A DNA stretch of 64,000 nucleotides from Oceanibaculum nanhaiense (GTDB lineage Bacteria; Pseudomonadota; Alphaproteobacteria; Oceanibaculales; Oceanibaculaceae), in contig NZ_MPOB01000006.1 in assembly GCF_002148795.1 (NCBI RefSeq), positions 306,097 through 370,096 of the forward strand. The letters run 5' to 3'. Position 1 is the first letter of the stretch; each line of letters opens with the position of its first letter. This document shows positions 34,732-43,471 of the stretch, one piece after another. Under the pieces are notes generated by a model that was not told where the DNA came from, searched no databases, and saw only the letters and a list, made by a program, of their open reading frames with translations. The position numbers were made by a program, and so were the translations under genes.

Positions 34732-35514
34732 ACGCTCCGCAATGATGGCGGTGTGGCCGCCCAGCGTGCCGACCGTCGCCTCGATACCATAGGCGGCGCG
34801 CAGGTTTTCCGGCGTCAGCACCGCCTCGGGCAGGCCCTCGGCCAGCACCGCGCCGGCGCTCAGCAGCACCAACCGGGTGAAATAGCGTGCCGCCAGCGTC
34901 AGGTCATGCAACGCCACGATCACGATGCCGCCCGCGCTCGCGCGGCGCGCCAGCACGTCCATCACATCAAGCTGATGACCGGGATCCAGCCCGGCCACCG
35001 GCTCGTCGGCCAGCAGCAGTTCGGGATCGCCGGCCAGCGCCCGCGCCAGCAGCACGCGCGCGCGTTCGCCGCCGGAAAGCCGGGTCACCGGCCGGCCCGC
35101 CAGATCGAGCACGCCGGCAAAGCGCATCGCCGCCTCGATGGCGGCAAGATCGGCCTTCGACAGCCGGCTCCAGGGCGTGCGGTGCGGCAGGCGGCCAAGC
35201 GCCACCAGCGCCTCGACGGCCAGCGGCCAGCGGCAATCGTCCCCGGATGCCAGATAGGCCAGGCGCCGGGCCAGCACCGCCGGCGGAATCCCGGCCAGCG
35301 GCACACCGTCCAGTGTCACCGATCCGGCGGTCGGGGCCAGCAGCCCGGCCAGCGTGCGCAGCAGCGTCGTCTTGCCGGCCCCGTTCGGCCCCAACAGCCC
35401 GATCACATCGCCCGGCCCCGCCGTAAGATCGACGCCGGACAGGACAGGCCGGTCGCCGAGGGCAACGGCAAGACCGGTGGCGGCAAGGCCGGTGGCATGC
35501 AGCAGGCCGTTCAT
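34726..35514 (-). CDS. ABC transporter ATPase for iron-chelate/haem/cobalamin uptake (FecE/BtuD/HmuV type)
   Basis: This 262-residue ATPase has Walker A LGPNGAGKTTLL (about residues 41-52), the signature LSGGERARVLLARAL (about 145-159), Walker B LLLADEPVAGLD, and the switch His in VALHDLTL. It couples ATP hydrolysis to a BtuC-like permease. Its start overlaps the permease stop by four bases. Substrate is not readable from the ATPase; the operon layout with a BtuF-like binding protein points to cobalamin or an iron chelate. Confidence 0.92.
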   Translation of the reverse strand: MNGLLHATGLAATGLAVALGDRPVLSGVDLTAGPGDVIGLLGPNGAGKTTLLRTLAGLLAPTAGSVTLDGVPLAGIPPAVLARRLAYLASGDDCRWPLAVEALVALGRLPHRTPWSRLSKADLAAIEAAMRFAGVLDLAGRPVTRLSGGERARVLLARALAGDPELLLADEPVAGLDPGHQLDVMDVLARRASAGGIVIVALHDLTLAARYFTRLVLLSAGAVLAEGLPEAVLTPENLRAAYGIEATVGTLGGHTAIIAERP

Positions 35515-36542
35515 CGCATCTGCCGCCGCGTCGTGTAGAGCAGGTGCAGGAAGAAGGGCGCGCCGACCAGCGCCGTCACCACGCCCAGCTTCAGCTCCAC
35601 CGCGCCGACCGGCAGCCGGACGGCGACGTCGGCGGCCAGCACCAGCGCCGCACCGCCCAGCGCGCTGAGCGGCAGCAGGCGGGCGGGATCATACCCCACC
35701 AGCGGTCGCAGCAGATGCGGCACGACCAGCCCGACGAAGCCGATGGCGCCGCTGACCGATACCGCCGCCCCCACCGCCAGCGCCGTACCGCCGATCACCA
35801 GCAGGCGCAGCCGGCCCAGCCGGACACCGAGGCTGCGCGCGGTATCCTCGCCAAGACTGAGCGCCGCCAGGCTGCCGCCACTGGCCAGTAGCAGCGCCAT
35901 CCCGATCAGGATGAACGGGGCGGCCAGCCAGACTTCCCGCATGCTCCGGTCGGCCAGCGACCCCAGCAGCCAATAAACGATCTCCAGCGCGGCATAGGGC
36001 GACGGCGCCAGGTTCAGCGCCAGCGCGGTCAGCGCGCCGGCCAGGCTGTTCAGCGCCACGCCGGCGAGGATGAGGGTCAGCACGCTGGCATCCCGCCCGG
36101 CCAGCGCATAGAGCAGCAGGACCGCCAGCCCGGCGCCGACCAGCCCGCCCAGCGGCAGGACAAGTGACAGGCTGCCGGCGAGGCCGAAATAGAACACCGT
36201 GACCGCCCCCAGCCCGGCGCTGGCCGAAATACCGATCAGCCCCGGCTCCGCCAGCGGATTGCGCAGCAGCCCCTGCAGGGCAGCACCCGACAGGCCCAGC
36301 GCCGCCCCCACCAGCAGGCCCAGCAGCGCGCGCGGCAGGCGGATATCCAGGAGGATGGAGCGGGCGATGGCCGCCTCCTCTCCGCCCGCGCGGAACAGTT
36401 CGAGCAGCGCCAGCGGTGCCCGGCCGATCAGCAGGGAAGCGGCAAACAGCAGGACAACCAGCAGCGCCAGCCACAGTCCGGCATGCCGGGCGGACCGCCT
36501 CGCCTGCGACAGGGATGCTGTAATAGCGGGCTGACCCGTCAC
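35511..36542 (-). CDS. FecCD/BtuC-family ABC permease
   Basis: This 343-residue inner-membrane protein has about ten hydrophobic helices and the FecCD landmarks: RLPRALLGLLVGAALGLSGA (residues 50-69) and GAIGFVGLVVPHLLRPLVGYD (about 263-283). It starts with GTG at 36542, overlapping the binding-protein stop as GTGA. It forms the dimeric membrane channel for the ATPase downstream and takes substrate from the periplasmic binding protein upstream. Confidence 0.95.
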   Translation of the reverse strand: MTGQPAITASLSQARRSARHAGLWLALLVVLLFAASLLIGRAPLALLELFRAGGEEAAIARSILLDIRLPRALLGLLVGAALGLSGAALQGLLRNPLAEPGLIGISASAGLGAVTVFYFGLAGSLSLVLPLGGLVGAGLAVLLLYALAGRDASVLTLILAGVALNSLAGALTALALNLAPSPYAALEIVYWLLGSLADRSMREVWLAAPFILIGMALLLASGGSLAALSLGEDTARSLGVRLGRLRLLVIGGTALAVGAAVSVSGAIGFVGLVVPHLLRPLVGYDPARLLPLSALGGAALVLAADVAVRLPVGAVELKLGVVTALVGAPFFLHLLYTTRRQMR

Positions 36543-37405
36543 TTCCTGGCCTCCGCCAACAGCTCCGCCGCCACCGCCAATCCCGGTCCGGGGCAGGTCA
36601 GCAACCGCCCTTCCAGGGCAATGCGCCGATAGGCCGAACCGCGCAGCGCCGCATGGTCAAGACGATGCCGGGCCAGCGAGGTGCCCTCGCCAATCGCGGT
36701 CTCCAGCACCAGAACCTCCGGGCGGGCGAGCAGAATGTCTTCCAATGTCAGGAACGTGCCATGACGGACAGCGTGCCCGGCCGCGAGGTTGCGATAGCCA
36801 GCCTCTTCCAGCAGGTCGCCCGCCAGCGAGTCCGGGCCGCTGGCATAAAGATTGGGCTGCAACAGCAACGCCCCCGGCGCCGCCCCTGGATGTCCCCCTG
36901 GATGCCCCCCGGGCCGCCCTTCCGGCAACGGGCGGGCGGCCGCGATGCGCCGTTCCAGCGATCGCACCAGGGCTTCCCCCTTTTCCACCGCGCCAATGGC
37001 GCTGGCGACATTGCGAATCTGTGCCAGCGACTGAGCCAGGGAGTCCGCCGGCGGCAGTTCCAGCACGGCCAGCCCAAGCCGGCGCAGCATCCCGTTGGTC
37101 AGGCGTTGCTGATAGGTTCCCGACAGCACGAGGTCCGGCTGCAGCGCCACCAACTCCTCCGCCCGGCCGCTGTTCAGGGGAATATCCCCCACCCGGTCGG
37201 CCAGCGCCGATACGGCAGGGTCCGCGGCCAGATAGGACAGGCTGACAATCTGCCGGCGCTCGGCAAGCAGCAACAGCAGCTGGTCGCCGCACAGATTGAT
37301 CGAGGCCAGCCGCGCCGGACGCTCGGCACGCGCCGACGATGGCATGGCAGCCGCCAGCAGCGCCATACAGGAGAGAATGCCTACAATAATCCCGCGCCCC
37401 TTCAT
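36539..37405 (-). CDS. Periplasmic substrate-binding protein, BtuF/FepB superfamily
   Basis: The product is 288 residues, starting MKGRGIIVGILSCMALLAAAM at 37405, a clear cleavable signal peptide (likely cut after SSARA). The mature protein has the two-lobed helical-backbone fold: ARLASINLCGDQLLLLL in the first lobe, LVALQPDLVLSG, and a C-terminal lobe with ILLARPEVLVLE. A Gly/His/Pro-rich loop (PGGHPGGHPGAAPGA) in the middle is unusual and might touch metal or arise from a short DNA repeat. The protein delivers its ligand to the permease encoded next. Ligand unknown; cobalamin, haem or a siderophore are the realistic choices. Confidence 0.88.
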   Translation of the reverse strand: MKGRGIIVGILSCMALLAAAMPSSARAERPARLASINLCGDQLLLLLAERRQIVSLSYLAADPAVSALADRVGDIPLNSGRAEELVALQPDLVLSGTYQQRLTNGMLRRLGLAVLELPPADSLAQSLAQIRNVASAIGAVEKGEALVRSLERRIAAARPLPEGRPGGHPGGHPGAAPGALLLQPNLYASGPDSLAGDLLEEAGYRNLAAGHAVRHGTFLTLEDILLARPEVLVLETAIGEGTSLARHRLDHAALRGSAYRRIALEGRLLTCPGPGLAVAAELLAEARK

Positions 37406-37850
37406 CGCCCCTTCGCCTGACTTTTCCCCACCTGCGGGAAGCATGCCGCGCCGCGATCTTCCCCGCATAAGGCATGGCCCGCAACCTGCCTGCAACAGAA
37501 CAAAAAAAAGCCCTCCCCCGCGCAGGAGAGGGGGAGGGCCAGTGGTGGGGAGGCACACCTCGCAGAACGAGGGTGCATTTCGAGGCCGTACGGCTAAACG
37601 ACCACGAAATCTGTTGTGTCACCGGGGAGCGCCGGACCCGATCCTGCCCTTCCGGACAAGCCGGCTACCCCAGTAACGATAGATGGCACACCAAAAAGTT
37701 CATCTCAGGGAAGAATGATATGCCAAGCCGGTATCCCGGTAAACATGAAAAGCTATTTCTCGAAAAACTTTTTGTTCTGAATGCTATTTAAACAAAAGCC
37801 TTCCGAATGAATGGCTGTCAGGAATCAAGCCAAGCCTTTGAGTCCATAAG
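37406..37850. other. Intergenic leader region of the uptake operon
   Basis: No gene is supported in this 445-base stretch. It contains an intrinsic terminator (37500-37539) in the direction of the operon and several smaller hairpins, for example GCCGTACGGC near 37590. I looked for a cobalamin riboswitch and did not find the B12 box. The left-hand part (37700-37800) is AT-rich. Confidence 0.6.
37500..37539 (-). terminator. Intrinsic terminator in the leader of the uptake operon
   Basis: On the minus strand GCCCTCCCCC and GGGGGAGGGC form a ten-bp stem followed by eight T residues. It lies 95 bases before the binding-protein start codon with no gene between it and the next upstream leftward gene for 380 bases. 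It could end read-through from the gene on its right or act as an attenuator of the operon. Confidence 0.85.
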
Positions 37851-37882
37851 AAAAAGCCCGCCGGGAGTGCCGGCGGGCTTTT
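37851..37882. terminator. Bidirectional intrinsic terminator after the oxidoreductase gene
   Basis: AGCCCGCCGG and CCGGCGGGCT form a perfect ten-bp stem with a five-base loop, flanked by A-run and T-run so that it works on either strand. On the minus strand it follows the Gfo/Idh/MocA gene by 35 bases. Confidence 0.93.
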
Positions 37883-37916
37883 CTGACGACTGTGAAATCG
37901 CTGCAGCGTGATCCGG

Positions 37917-38894
37917 TCAGGCGGTCGTATGTTGCCCCAGCAGCGCTTCGATGCAGCTCTGCACGGCGTAGCCTTCCTCGAAGGTGGCCAGCCGGTGCGG
38001 CTTGCCCTGCAGCATCAACGAAAGCTGGTCGAGCTGCTGCTGGACGGAGCGCGGGCGCAGCGTATCGGCCGGACCGAGGTCCACTGCCTCCCAGCCCTTC
38101 GCCCCAAAGCGTTCGGCATTCATCCAGTCGCAGATGCGCAGGGCGCCGTCAGCACCGGTAACCGTCCAGCGGTTATGATCATCCTTGTCGCCCTCGACGC
38201 GGCCCTGCAGCCGCACCGGCACGCCGCCCGCCATCATGTCGGCCTCGATGCCGGTCTCCGCCGACACCCCGTCATCCGGGTAATCCACAGTGACGCTGCG
38301 GATCGACAGCGGGCCGATCAGCCGGCGCGTCAGGAACAGGAAATGCGACAGCACCTCGCGGGTGAAGCCGCCCTGCTCGCGCCGGGCCAGCCAGCCGGAG
38401 GCACCCTCCTGCCAGCCGCGCGGCCATTTGGCGAAGGCAACCTCGATCTCGACCTGCTTCACCGCGCCCAGCGCGCCCGATTCCAGCGCCTCATACAGCA
38501 CCGTGCCAGCCAGCGAGGAGGCGAAGGGGAAATTCACCGCCGCCTTGAGCCCCTCCTCGCGGACCCGGTCCGTCACCTGCCCGGCCTCGGCCAGATCGAT
38601 CGCCAGCGGCTTTTCGCAGAACACCGCCTTGCCGGCATCGAAGCTGGCCATGGCATAGGCGAGATGGCTGGTTGGCGGCGAGGCGATATAGACGCACGCG
38701 ATGGCGGGGTCGGCGATCAGCGCCTCGGCACTGGCGGCCGGGCGGATCTGCGGGCGATCCTTCGCCAGCGCATCCATTGCCTCTGCGGACGGGTCCCAGG
38801 CAACCGCCACCTCGAAGCCGTCATGTGCGGCCATGCTGTTCAGCATGCGCTGGCCCATGATGCCGAGGCCGATGATTCCGATCTGGTGCGCCAT
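37917..38894 (-). CDS. Gfo/Idh/MocA-family NAD(P)-dependent oxidoreductase
   Basis: The product is 325 residues, starting MAHQIGIIGLGIMGQRML at 38894. The Rossmann motif is GLGIMGQ at residues 8-14. Downstream are the family's EKPLAIDLAEAGQ (catalytic Lys in EKP, about residues 94-96) and the alpha/beta C-terminal domain. These enzymes oxidise or reduce sugars, inositols and related compounds; the substrate is unknown. It is followed by a strong terminator and preceded by the TauE/SafE exporter gene on the same strand, 31 bases away. Confidence 0.92.
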   Translation of the reverse strand: MAHQIGIIGLGIMGQRMLNSMAAHDGFEVAVAWDPSAEAMDALAKDRPQIRPAASAEALIADPAIACVYIASPPTSHLAYAMASFDAGKAVFCEKPLAIDLAEAGQVTDRVREEGLKAAVNFPFASSLAGTVLYEALESGALGAVKQVEIEVAFAKWPRGWQEGASGWLARREQGGFTREVLSHFLFLTRRLIGPLSIRSVTVDYPDDGVSAETGIEADMMAGGVPVRLQGRVEGDKDDHNRWTVTGADGALRICDWMNAERFGAKGWEAVDLGPADTLRPRSVQQQLDQLSLMLQGKPHRLATFEEGYAVQSCIEALLGQHTTA

Positions 38895-38925
38895 TGTGGC
38901 TGCTTCCTTGTCTTTTCGGGTAGGG

Positions 38926-39756
38926 TCAGCCCAGCAGGCTGTAGAACATGCGCGCCGAGGTGATGGCGAGGAACAGGGCAAACGCCCGGCGCAGCCATTT
39001 CGTGCTCATCGCATGCGCCATCCGCGCGCCCCAGGGGGCGGCCAGCATGGTTGCCGGCACGATCAGCGCGAAGCCGATCAGCGAGACATAGCCAAGGCTG
39101 AAGGGCGGGCGGTTCGGCTCGCCCATACCGCTGTAGAGAAAGCCGATGGTGCCCGGAATGGCGATCACCAGCCCCAGCGCCGAGGCGGTGCCGACGGCCC
39201 GCTTGATCGGGAAGTTGAACAGCGAGAGCGTCGGCACGCTCAGCGTCCCGCCGCCGATGCCCATCATGGTCGAGAAACCGCCAATGATGACCGCGATCAG
39301 ATGCTTGATCGGGGCCTTCGGCAACCGGTCGGAAATGTGCATGCCTTCGCGCGCAAAGGCCATGTGGGCGGCGACGATCAGCGCCACAACGGCGAACACG
39401 CCGGTCAGCACCGCGCCGCGCACATAAACCGCGATGACCGTGCCGATCAACGCGCCGATCAGCGCCATCGGCGCCCAGGATTTCAGCAGGTCGAAATCCA
39501 CCGAGCCGCGCTTGTTGTGCGAGCGCGCCGAGATGATCGAGGTCGGGATGATGGTGGCCAGCGAGGTGCCGACCGCCAGATGCATCTTCACCGACGGGTC
39601 GATGTTGAAGCCGGTCAGGATATGGAACAGCACCGGCACGATGACGATGCCGCCGCCCACCCCCAGCAGGCCAGCCAGAACACCGGCGAACAGGCCAGTC
39701 GCGAAAACCGCGAAGGCGAGCGCCACCAGCGTCGCGTCGATCACGCTTGCATCCAT
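38926..39756 (-). CDS. TauE/SafE-family sulfite/organosulfonate exporter
   Basis: This 276-residue membrane protein has about eight hydrophobic segments and the two family repeats, GVLAGLLGVGGGIVIVPVL (about residues 25-43) and GGFSTMMGIGGGTLSVPTL (about 159-177). TauE/SafE proteins move sulfite, sulfoacetate or similar anions outward. The sulfate-activation genes nearby make a sulfur-related role attractive but not proven. Confidence 0.92.
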   Translation of the reverse strand: MDASVIDATLVALAFAVFATGLFAGVLAGLLGVGGGIVIVPVLFHILTGFNIDPSVKMHLAVGTSLATIIPTSIISARSHNKRGSVDFDLLKSWAPMALIGALIGTVIAVYVRGAVLTGVFAVVALIVAAHMAFAREGMHISDRLPKAPIKHLIAVIIGGFSTMMGIGGGTLSVPTLSLFNFPIKRAVGTASALGLVIAIPGTIGFLYSGMGEPNRPPFSLGYVSLIGFALIVPATMLAAPWGARMAHAMSTKWLRRAFALFLAITSARMFYSLLG

Positions 39757-39850
39757 GGAATTGCTCGAAAGTAGTGGGCGGGACGGTTGGAAAACTCACC
39801 CGATGTCATAGGCGAGGCGGCGGGGCGGCACAAGACCGGTGTTACGGACT

Positions 39851-40168
39851 TCAGCCGGGTCGGCCAACACCCTCCGTCGCCGTGGCGATGACAGCTTCCG
39901 GCTGACTGAAATCCAGTTCGTGGAAATTCGCGTCATAAAGCACGGGAACAGCCTTCTGTTCGCAGAACTGGCGGGCGGCGGCCAGCGCTTCCGCGCGGCT
40001 GGGTGCCAGCTTGTCGGCGATGCGCTGCACATCCAGCTTGTCGCCGCCGCGGCGGCACCAGTTCATCACCGTATAGCAGCCCCGCTGCCCCGACGGGGCC
40101 GGCAGGGTGACGCAGATCAGGACGTTGTCTTCTTCCCACAGCGGGTCGAACGGTTTTTCTTCCAGCAT
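39851..40168 (-). CDS. Conserved protein of unknown function (105 aa)
   Basis: This 105-residue soluble protein begins MLEEKPFDPLWEEDNVLICV. A beta hairpin containing GQRGCYTVMNWC is followed by a helical part (APSRAEALAAARQFCEQKAV). I do not recognise a domain. It is the gene just downstream of cysNC on the same strand (28-base gap), so it may be cotranscribed with sulfate assimilation. Confidence 0.75.
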   Translation of the reverse strand: MLEEKPFDPLWEEDNVLICVTLPAPSGQRGCYTVMNWCRRGGDKLDVQRIADKLAPSRAEALAAARQFCEQKAVPVLYDANFHELDFSQPEAVIATATEGVGRPG

Positions 40169-40196
40169 CGTCGCTTCCTTATCGCCAGATTGTACT

Positions 40197-42101
40197 CTAG
40201 CGCGCCGCGACCGTCTTTGTCGTTAGCCGGAAATGCGTGGCGACATAGTCCAGCAGATCGGCCACCGACTGCTCGATGCTCTGGTTCGCCGTATCCACCA
40301 CCAGTTCCGGCGCCTGCGGCGCCTCGTACGGGGCGGAAATGCCAGTGAAATCCTTGATCTCGCCGGCGCGCGCCTTCTTGTAGAGCCCCTTCGGGTCGCG
40401 CAGTTCGCAGGTGGCGACATCCGCCTTCACATGCACCTCATGGAACAGCGTGCCGGCGATGTCGCGCACATGATCGCGGTCGGCCCGGTAGGGCGAGATG
40501 AAGGCGGTGACGACGATCATGCCGGCCTGGGCGAACAGCGCCGAAACCTCACCGACGCGGCGGATATTCTCCGCCCGGTCATCCGGCGAGAAGCCCAGAT
40601 CGGCGGACAGGCCGTGGCGGATATTGTCGCCATCCAACACATAGACCTGATAGCCCCGGCGATTCAGCTCATGCTCCAGTGCCAGCGCCAGCGTGGTCTT
40701 GCCGGCGCCGGACAGGCCGGTCAGCCAGATCACGCCGCTCTTGTGGTTGTTCTTCTGCCAGCGATCCTCCATGGCCACCCGGCTTTCCACCGCATGGATG
40801 TTGGTGGAGACCACGGTGCGCTGGGCGCGCTGGTCGGGGTAACCCTCCATGGAGACGATGCCGCCGCCGACAATGTCGTAGCCATCGACCAGAACGAACC
40901 GGCCGGTGCGCGGGTTCTGCTGAAACTCGTCCAGCGCCAGCAGCGAGCGGGAGCGCAGCACCACCTCGGCGACCGCATTGCGCTCGACAGTGTCACTGGC
41001 GCTGAGCGACAGATCGCCGACATCGATGACGGTCTCGATCTGCTCCACCTCGACCGGGAATTCGCCGGTCGCCAGCTTCATCTTGTAGGTCCGGCCCTGG
41101 CGCAACGGCGTGTGGCCCAGCCAGAACAGCCGCGCGCGGAACACGTTGGTCTCGACCGGCGCGGTCTCGGCATGGCTGACGATCTGCCCGCGCTCGACGA
41201 AGATCGGCTCGTCCAGCGTGATGCCGACCGACTGGCCGGCGCCAGCCATCGTCACCGGCGCAGATGCGTTCCATGTCTCGATGCTGGCGATCCGCGCACT
41301 CTTGTTAGCGGGCGAGATCAGGATGCGGTCGCCGACCGACAGCGTGCCGCTTTCGATCCGGCCGGCGAGGATACGGCGCTGGTCGAACTTATAGACATCC
41401 TGCACCGGCAGGCGCAGCGGCAGATCGACCGGCGGCGGCGGCGGCGTGCAACCATCCAGCGCCTCGGTGACCATCGGCCCTTCGTACCAGGGCATGGCAT
41501 CCGACCGGATGGCGATATTGTCGCCCTCTCGCGCCGAAACCGGCACCACATGCAGCGGCGTGACCCCGATGGAGGCCAGATAGGCGCGGATATCCGCCTC
41601 AACCGTGGCAAAGCGCGCAGCATCGTAGCCGGCGAGATCCATCTTGTTCACCGCCACCACCACCTGGCGCACGCCCAGCAGATGCAGCAGATAGCCATGC
41701 CGGCGCGACTGTTCCTGCACGCCATCCACCGCATCGACCACCAGCACCGCGGCGGCGGCGGCGGACGCGCCGGTGATCATGTTCTTCAGGAACTCCTTGT
41801 GACCGGGCGCATCGATGATGAGATAGGGACGCGTTGCCGTGTTGAAACGGATCTGCGTCGTGTCGATGGTGATGCCCTGGTCGCGTTCGGCCTGGAAGGC
41901 GTCCAGCAGGAAGGCCCATTCGAACGGCATGCCGCGTTTTTCCGACATCGCCTTGATGGCTTCCAGCTTGCCGTCGGGCATCGAGCCAGTGTCGTGGATC
42001 AGCCGTCCGACCAGCGTGGACTTGCCGTGATCGACATGGCCGACGATGACGATGGTCAGCGGGCCCATCCCCTGGATCATGCCTTGGGTCGTCTCGCGCA
42101 T
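40197..42101 (-). CDS. cysNC: Bifunctional sulfate adenylyltransferase subunit 1 / APS kinase
   Basis: The product is 634 residues, starting MRETTQGMIQGMGPLTIVIV at 42101. Residues 1-445 are the CysN GTPase, with G1 GHVDHGKST, the family block FLLDAFQAERDQGITID, G3 DAPGHKEF and G4 NKMD. From residue 462 comes the CysC kinase with P-loop GLSGAGKT and the FISPYRADR segment. CysN uses GTP hydrolysis to drive CysD-made APS formation, and CysC phosphorylates APS to PAPS. The open frame upstream of 42101 lies inside cysD and is not part of the protein. The start overlaps the cysD stop (TGATG). Confidence 0.97.
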   Translation of the reverse strand: MRETTQGMIQGMGPLTIVIVGHVDHGKSTLVGRLIHDTGSMPDGKLEAIKAMSEKRGMPFEWAFLLDAFQAERDQGITIDTTQIRFNTATRPYLIIDAPGHKEFLKNMITGASAAAAAVLVVDAVDGVQEQSRRHGYLLHLLGVRQVVVAVNKMDLAGYDAARFATVEADIRAYLASIGVTPLHVVPVSAREGDNIAIRSDAMPWYEGPMVTEALDGCTPPPPPVDLPLRLPVQDVYKFDQRRILAGRIESGTLSVGDRILISPANKSARIASIETWNASAPVTMAGAGQSVGITLDEPIFVERGQIVSHAETAPVETNVFRARLFWLGHTPLRQGRTYKMKLATGEFPVEVEQIETVIDVGDLSLSASDTVERNAVAEVVLRSRSLLALDEFQQNPRTGRFVLVDGYDIVGGGIVSMEGYPDQRAQRTVVSTNIHAVESRVAMEDRWQKNNHKSGVIWLTGLSGAGKTTLALALEHELNRRGYQVYVLDGDNIRHGLSADLGFSPDDRAENIRRVGEVSALFAQAGMIVVTAFISPYRADRDHVRDIAGTLFHEVHVKADVATCELRDPKGLYKKARAGEIKDFTGISAPYEAPQAPELVVDTANQSIEQSVADLLDYVATHFRLTTKTVAAR

Positions 42102-42895
42102 CACATATACCCCGCCGTGCGCAGCCGCTCGAAGGCGTCCTCGGTTTCGCTGTCCATGGCACGGCCGCTGCGCTCCGGCACCCGGGTCTGTTCCAGCTCG
42201 GCGATGATCTCGTCGATGGTGGCGGCCTCGCTGGCGACCGGATGGGTGATGTCCATGTCGCCGAGGCTGCGATAGCGCTTGCCGTCTTTGGAGAAATAGA
42301 GCGGCACCACCGGGATGTTCTCGCGCTGGATGTAGCGCCAGATGTCGAGTTCCGTCCAATGCAGGATCGGATGGATGCGGACATGCGTGCCGGGCGCGAA
42401 ATCGGTGTTGTACTGGTCCCAGAATTCCGGCGGCTGGTCCTTGAAGTTCCAGGCCGCATCCGCGCCGCGCGGGCTGAACACACGCTCCTTGGCGCGGGTC
42501 GGTTCCTCGTCGCGGCGGATGCCGGCCACCACCGCCTGAAAGTCGAATTCGGCGATGGCGCGCTTCAGCGCCTCGGTCTTGCGCGCGGCGGAACGGGCAG
42601 CCGGCGGCAGCGACGGGTCGATCTCCTCGATCGGCGGGCAATCCCGCAGGATCAGGTTCAGATCCCATTCCTTCGCATAGCGGTCCCGGAAATCGTACAT
42701 TTCCGGGAATTTCTTGCCGGTGTCGCAGAACATCAGCGGAAACGGCAGGTGTCCGAAGAAGGCTTTCCGGGCCAGCCAGATCATGACGTTCGAGTCCTTG
42801 CCCAGCGACCACAGCATGGCCAGCCGGTCGAACCGGTTGAACGCCTCGCGGAAAATATAGATCGACTGGCTTTCGAGCGCGTCGAGATGATCCAT
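42101..42895 (-). CDS. cysD: Sulfate adenylyltransferase subunit 2
   Basis: This 264-residue enzyme forms APS from ATP and sulfate. The PP-loop is LWSLGKDSNVMI (about residues 28-39), and the family segments FCDTGKKFPEMYDFRD, AGIRRDEEPTRAKERVFSPR and HPILHWTELDIWRYI are all present. It is somewhat shorter than E. coli CysD (302), with the difference mainly at the N-terminus. It is the first gene of cysD-cysNC and is divergent from crcB across a 195-base gap (42896-43090) that should hold the promoter. Confidence 0.97.
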   Translation of the reverse strand: MDHLDALESQSIYIFREAFNRFDRLAMLWSLGKDSNVMIWLARKAFFGHLPFPLMFCDTGKKFPEMYDFRDRYAKEWDLNLILRDCPPIEEIDPSLPPAARSAARKTEALKRAIAEFDFQAVVAGIRRDEEPTRAKERVFSPRGADAAWNFKDQPPEFWDQYNTDFAPGTHVRIHPILHWTELDIWRYIQRENIPVVPLYFSKDGKRYRSLGDMDITHPVASEAATIDEIIAELEQTRVPERSGRAMDSETEDAFERLRTAGYM

Positions 42896-43090
42896 GGGGA
42901 TGTCGGCTTTCTCGCAATCGAAGGCGGCGTTCTAAGGTATCGGCCCTCGAAAGTCCAGCAAGCTGAACCTGTTCCTTAATCCCGATACCGGTCGATTTTT
43001 TGCCTTTTTCATTGCTGCCGGTGTACAGGCTTGACCCCGACGGCAGGACACGCAGGATCGACGGGACGGAAACCGGGTGAAAGAACGCCA

Positions 43091-43471
43091 ATGAACATGC
43101 TGATCGCGGTAGCGCTGGGCGGCGCGGTGGGCGCAGTGACGCGCCATGAGGTCAACCGGCTGATGGGCCAGTGGCTGGGCACCGGCTTCCCCTGGGGCAC
43201 GCTGACGGTGAATCTGGTCGGCTGCTTCCTGATCGGCGTGCTGGTCGAGGGGCTGGCGCTGAAATTCGAGGCATCGCCGGAACTGCGCGGCTTCCTGGTC
43301 ACCGGCTTCCTGGGCGCGCTCACCACCTTCTCCGCGTTTTCGCTGGATGTCGCCGTACTCTCCGGGCGTGGCGCCTTCGGGCCGGCCTTCCTGTATGCCG
43401 GCGTTTCCGTCATCGGCTGTCTGGCCGCCGTCTTCCTGGCCATGTATCTGACAAGGCAGGTGCTGTCATGA
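43091..43471 (+). CDS. crcB: Fluoride exporter CrcB/Fluc
   Basis: The protein is 126 residues, starting MNMLIAVALGGAVGAVTRHEV at 43091, with four membrane helices. Hallmarks are the N-terminal GGAVGAVTRHEV, TLTVNLVGCFLIGVLVEG with the conserved Asn and Gly, and the central GFLGALTTFSAFSLD whose Phe and Thr-rich turn lines the pore. Two copies in opposite orientation form the channel. It overlaps the pseudouridine synthase start by four bases. No fluoride riboswitch was recognised upstream. Confidence 0.95.
   Translation: MNMLIAVALGGAVGAVTRHEVNRLMGQWLGTGFPWGTLTVNLVGCFLIGVLVEGLALKFEASPELRGFLVTGFLGALTTFSAFSLDVAVLSGRGAFGPAFLYAGVSVIGCLAAVFLAMYLTRQVLS

Noticed and set aside
37406..37700. Possible cobalamin riboswitch before the BtuF-like operon
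   Set aside because: The B12 box and the conserved GCAACTG core were not found on either strand.
42102..43091. N-terminal extension of the cysNC frame to 43091
   Set aside because: It lies within cysD in another frame and is low-complexity; CysN similarity starts at 42101, which overlaps the cysD stop.
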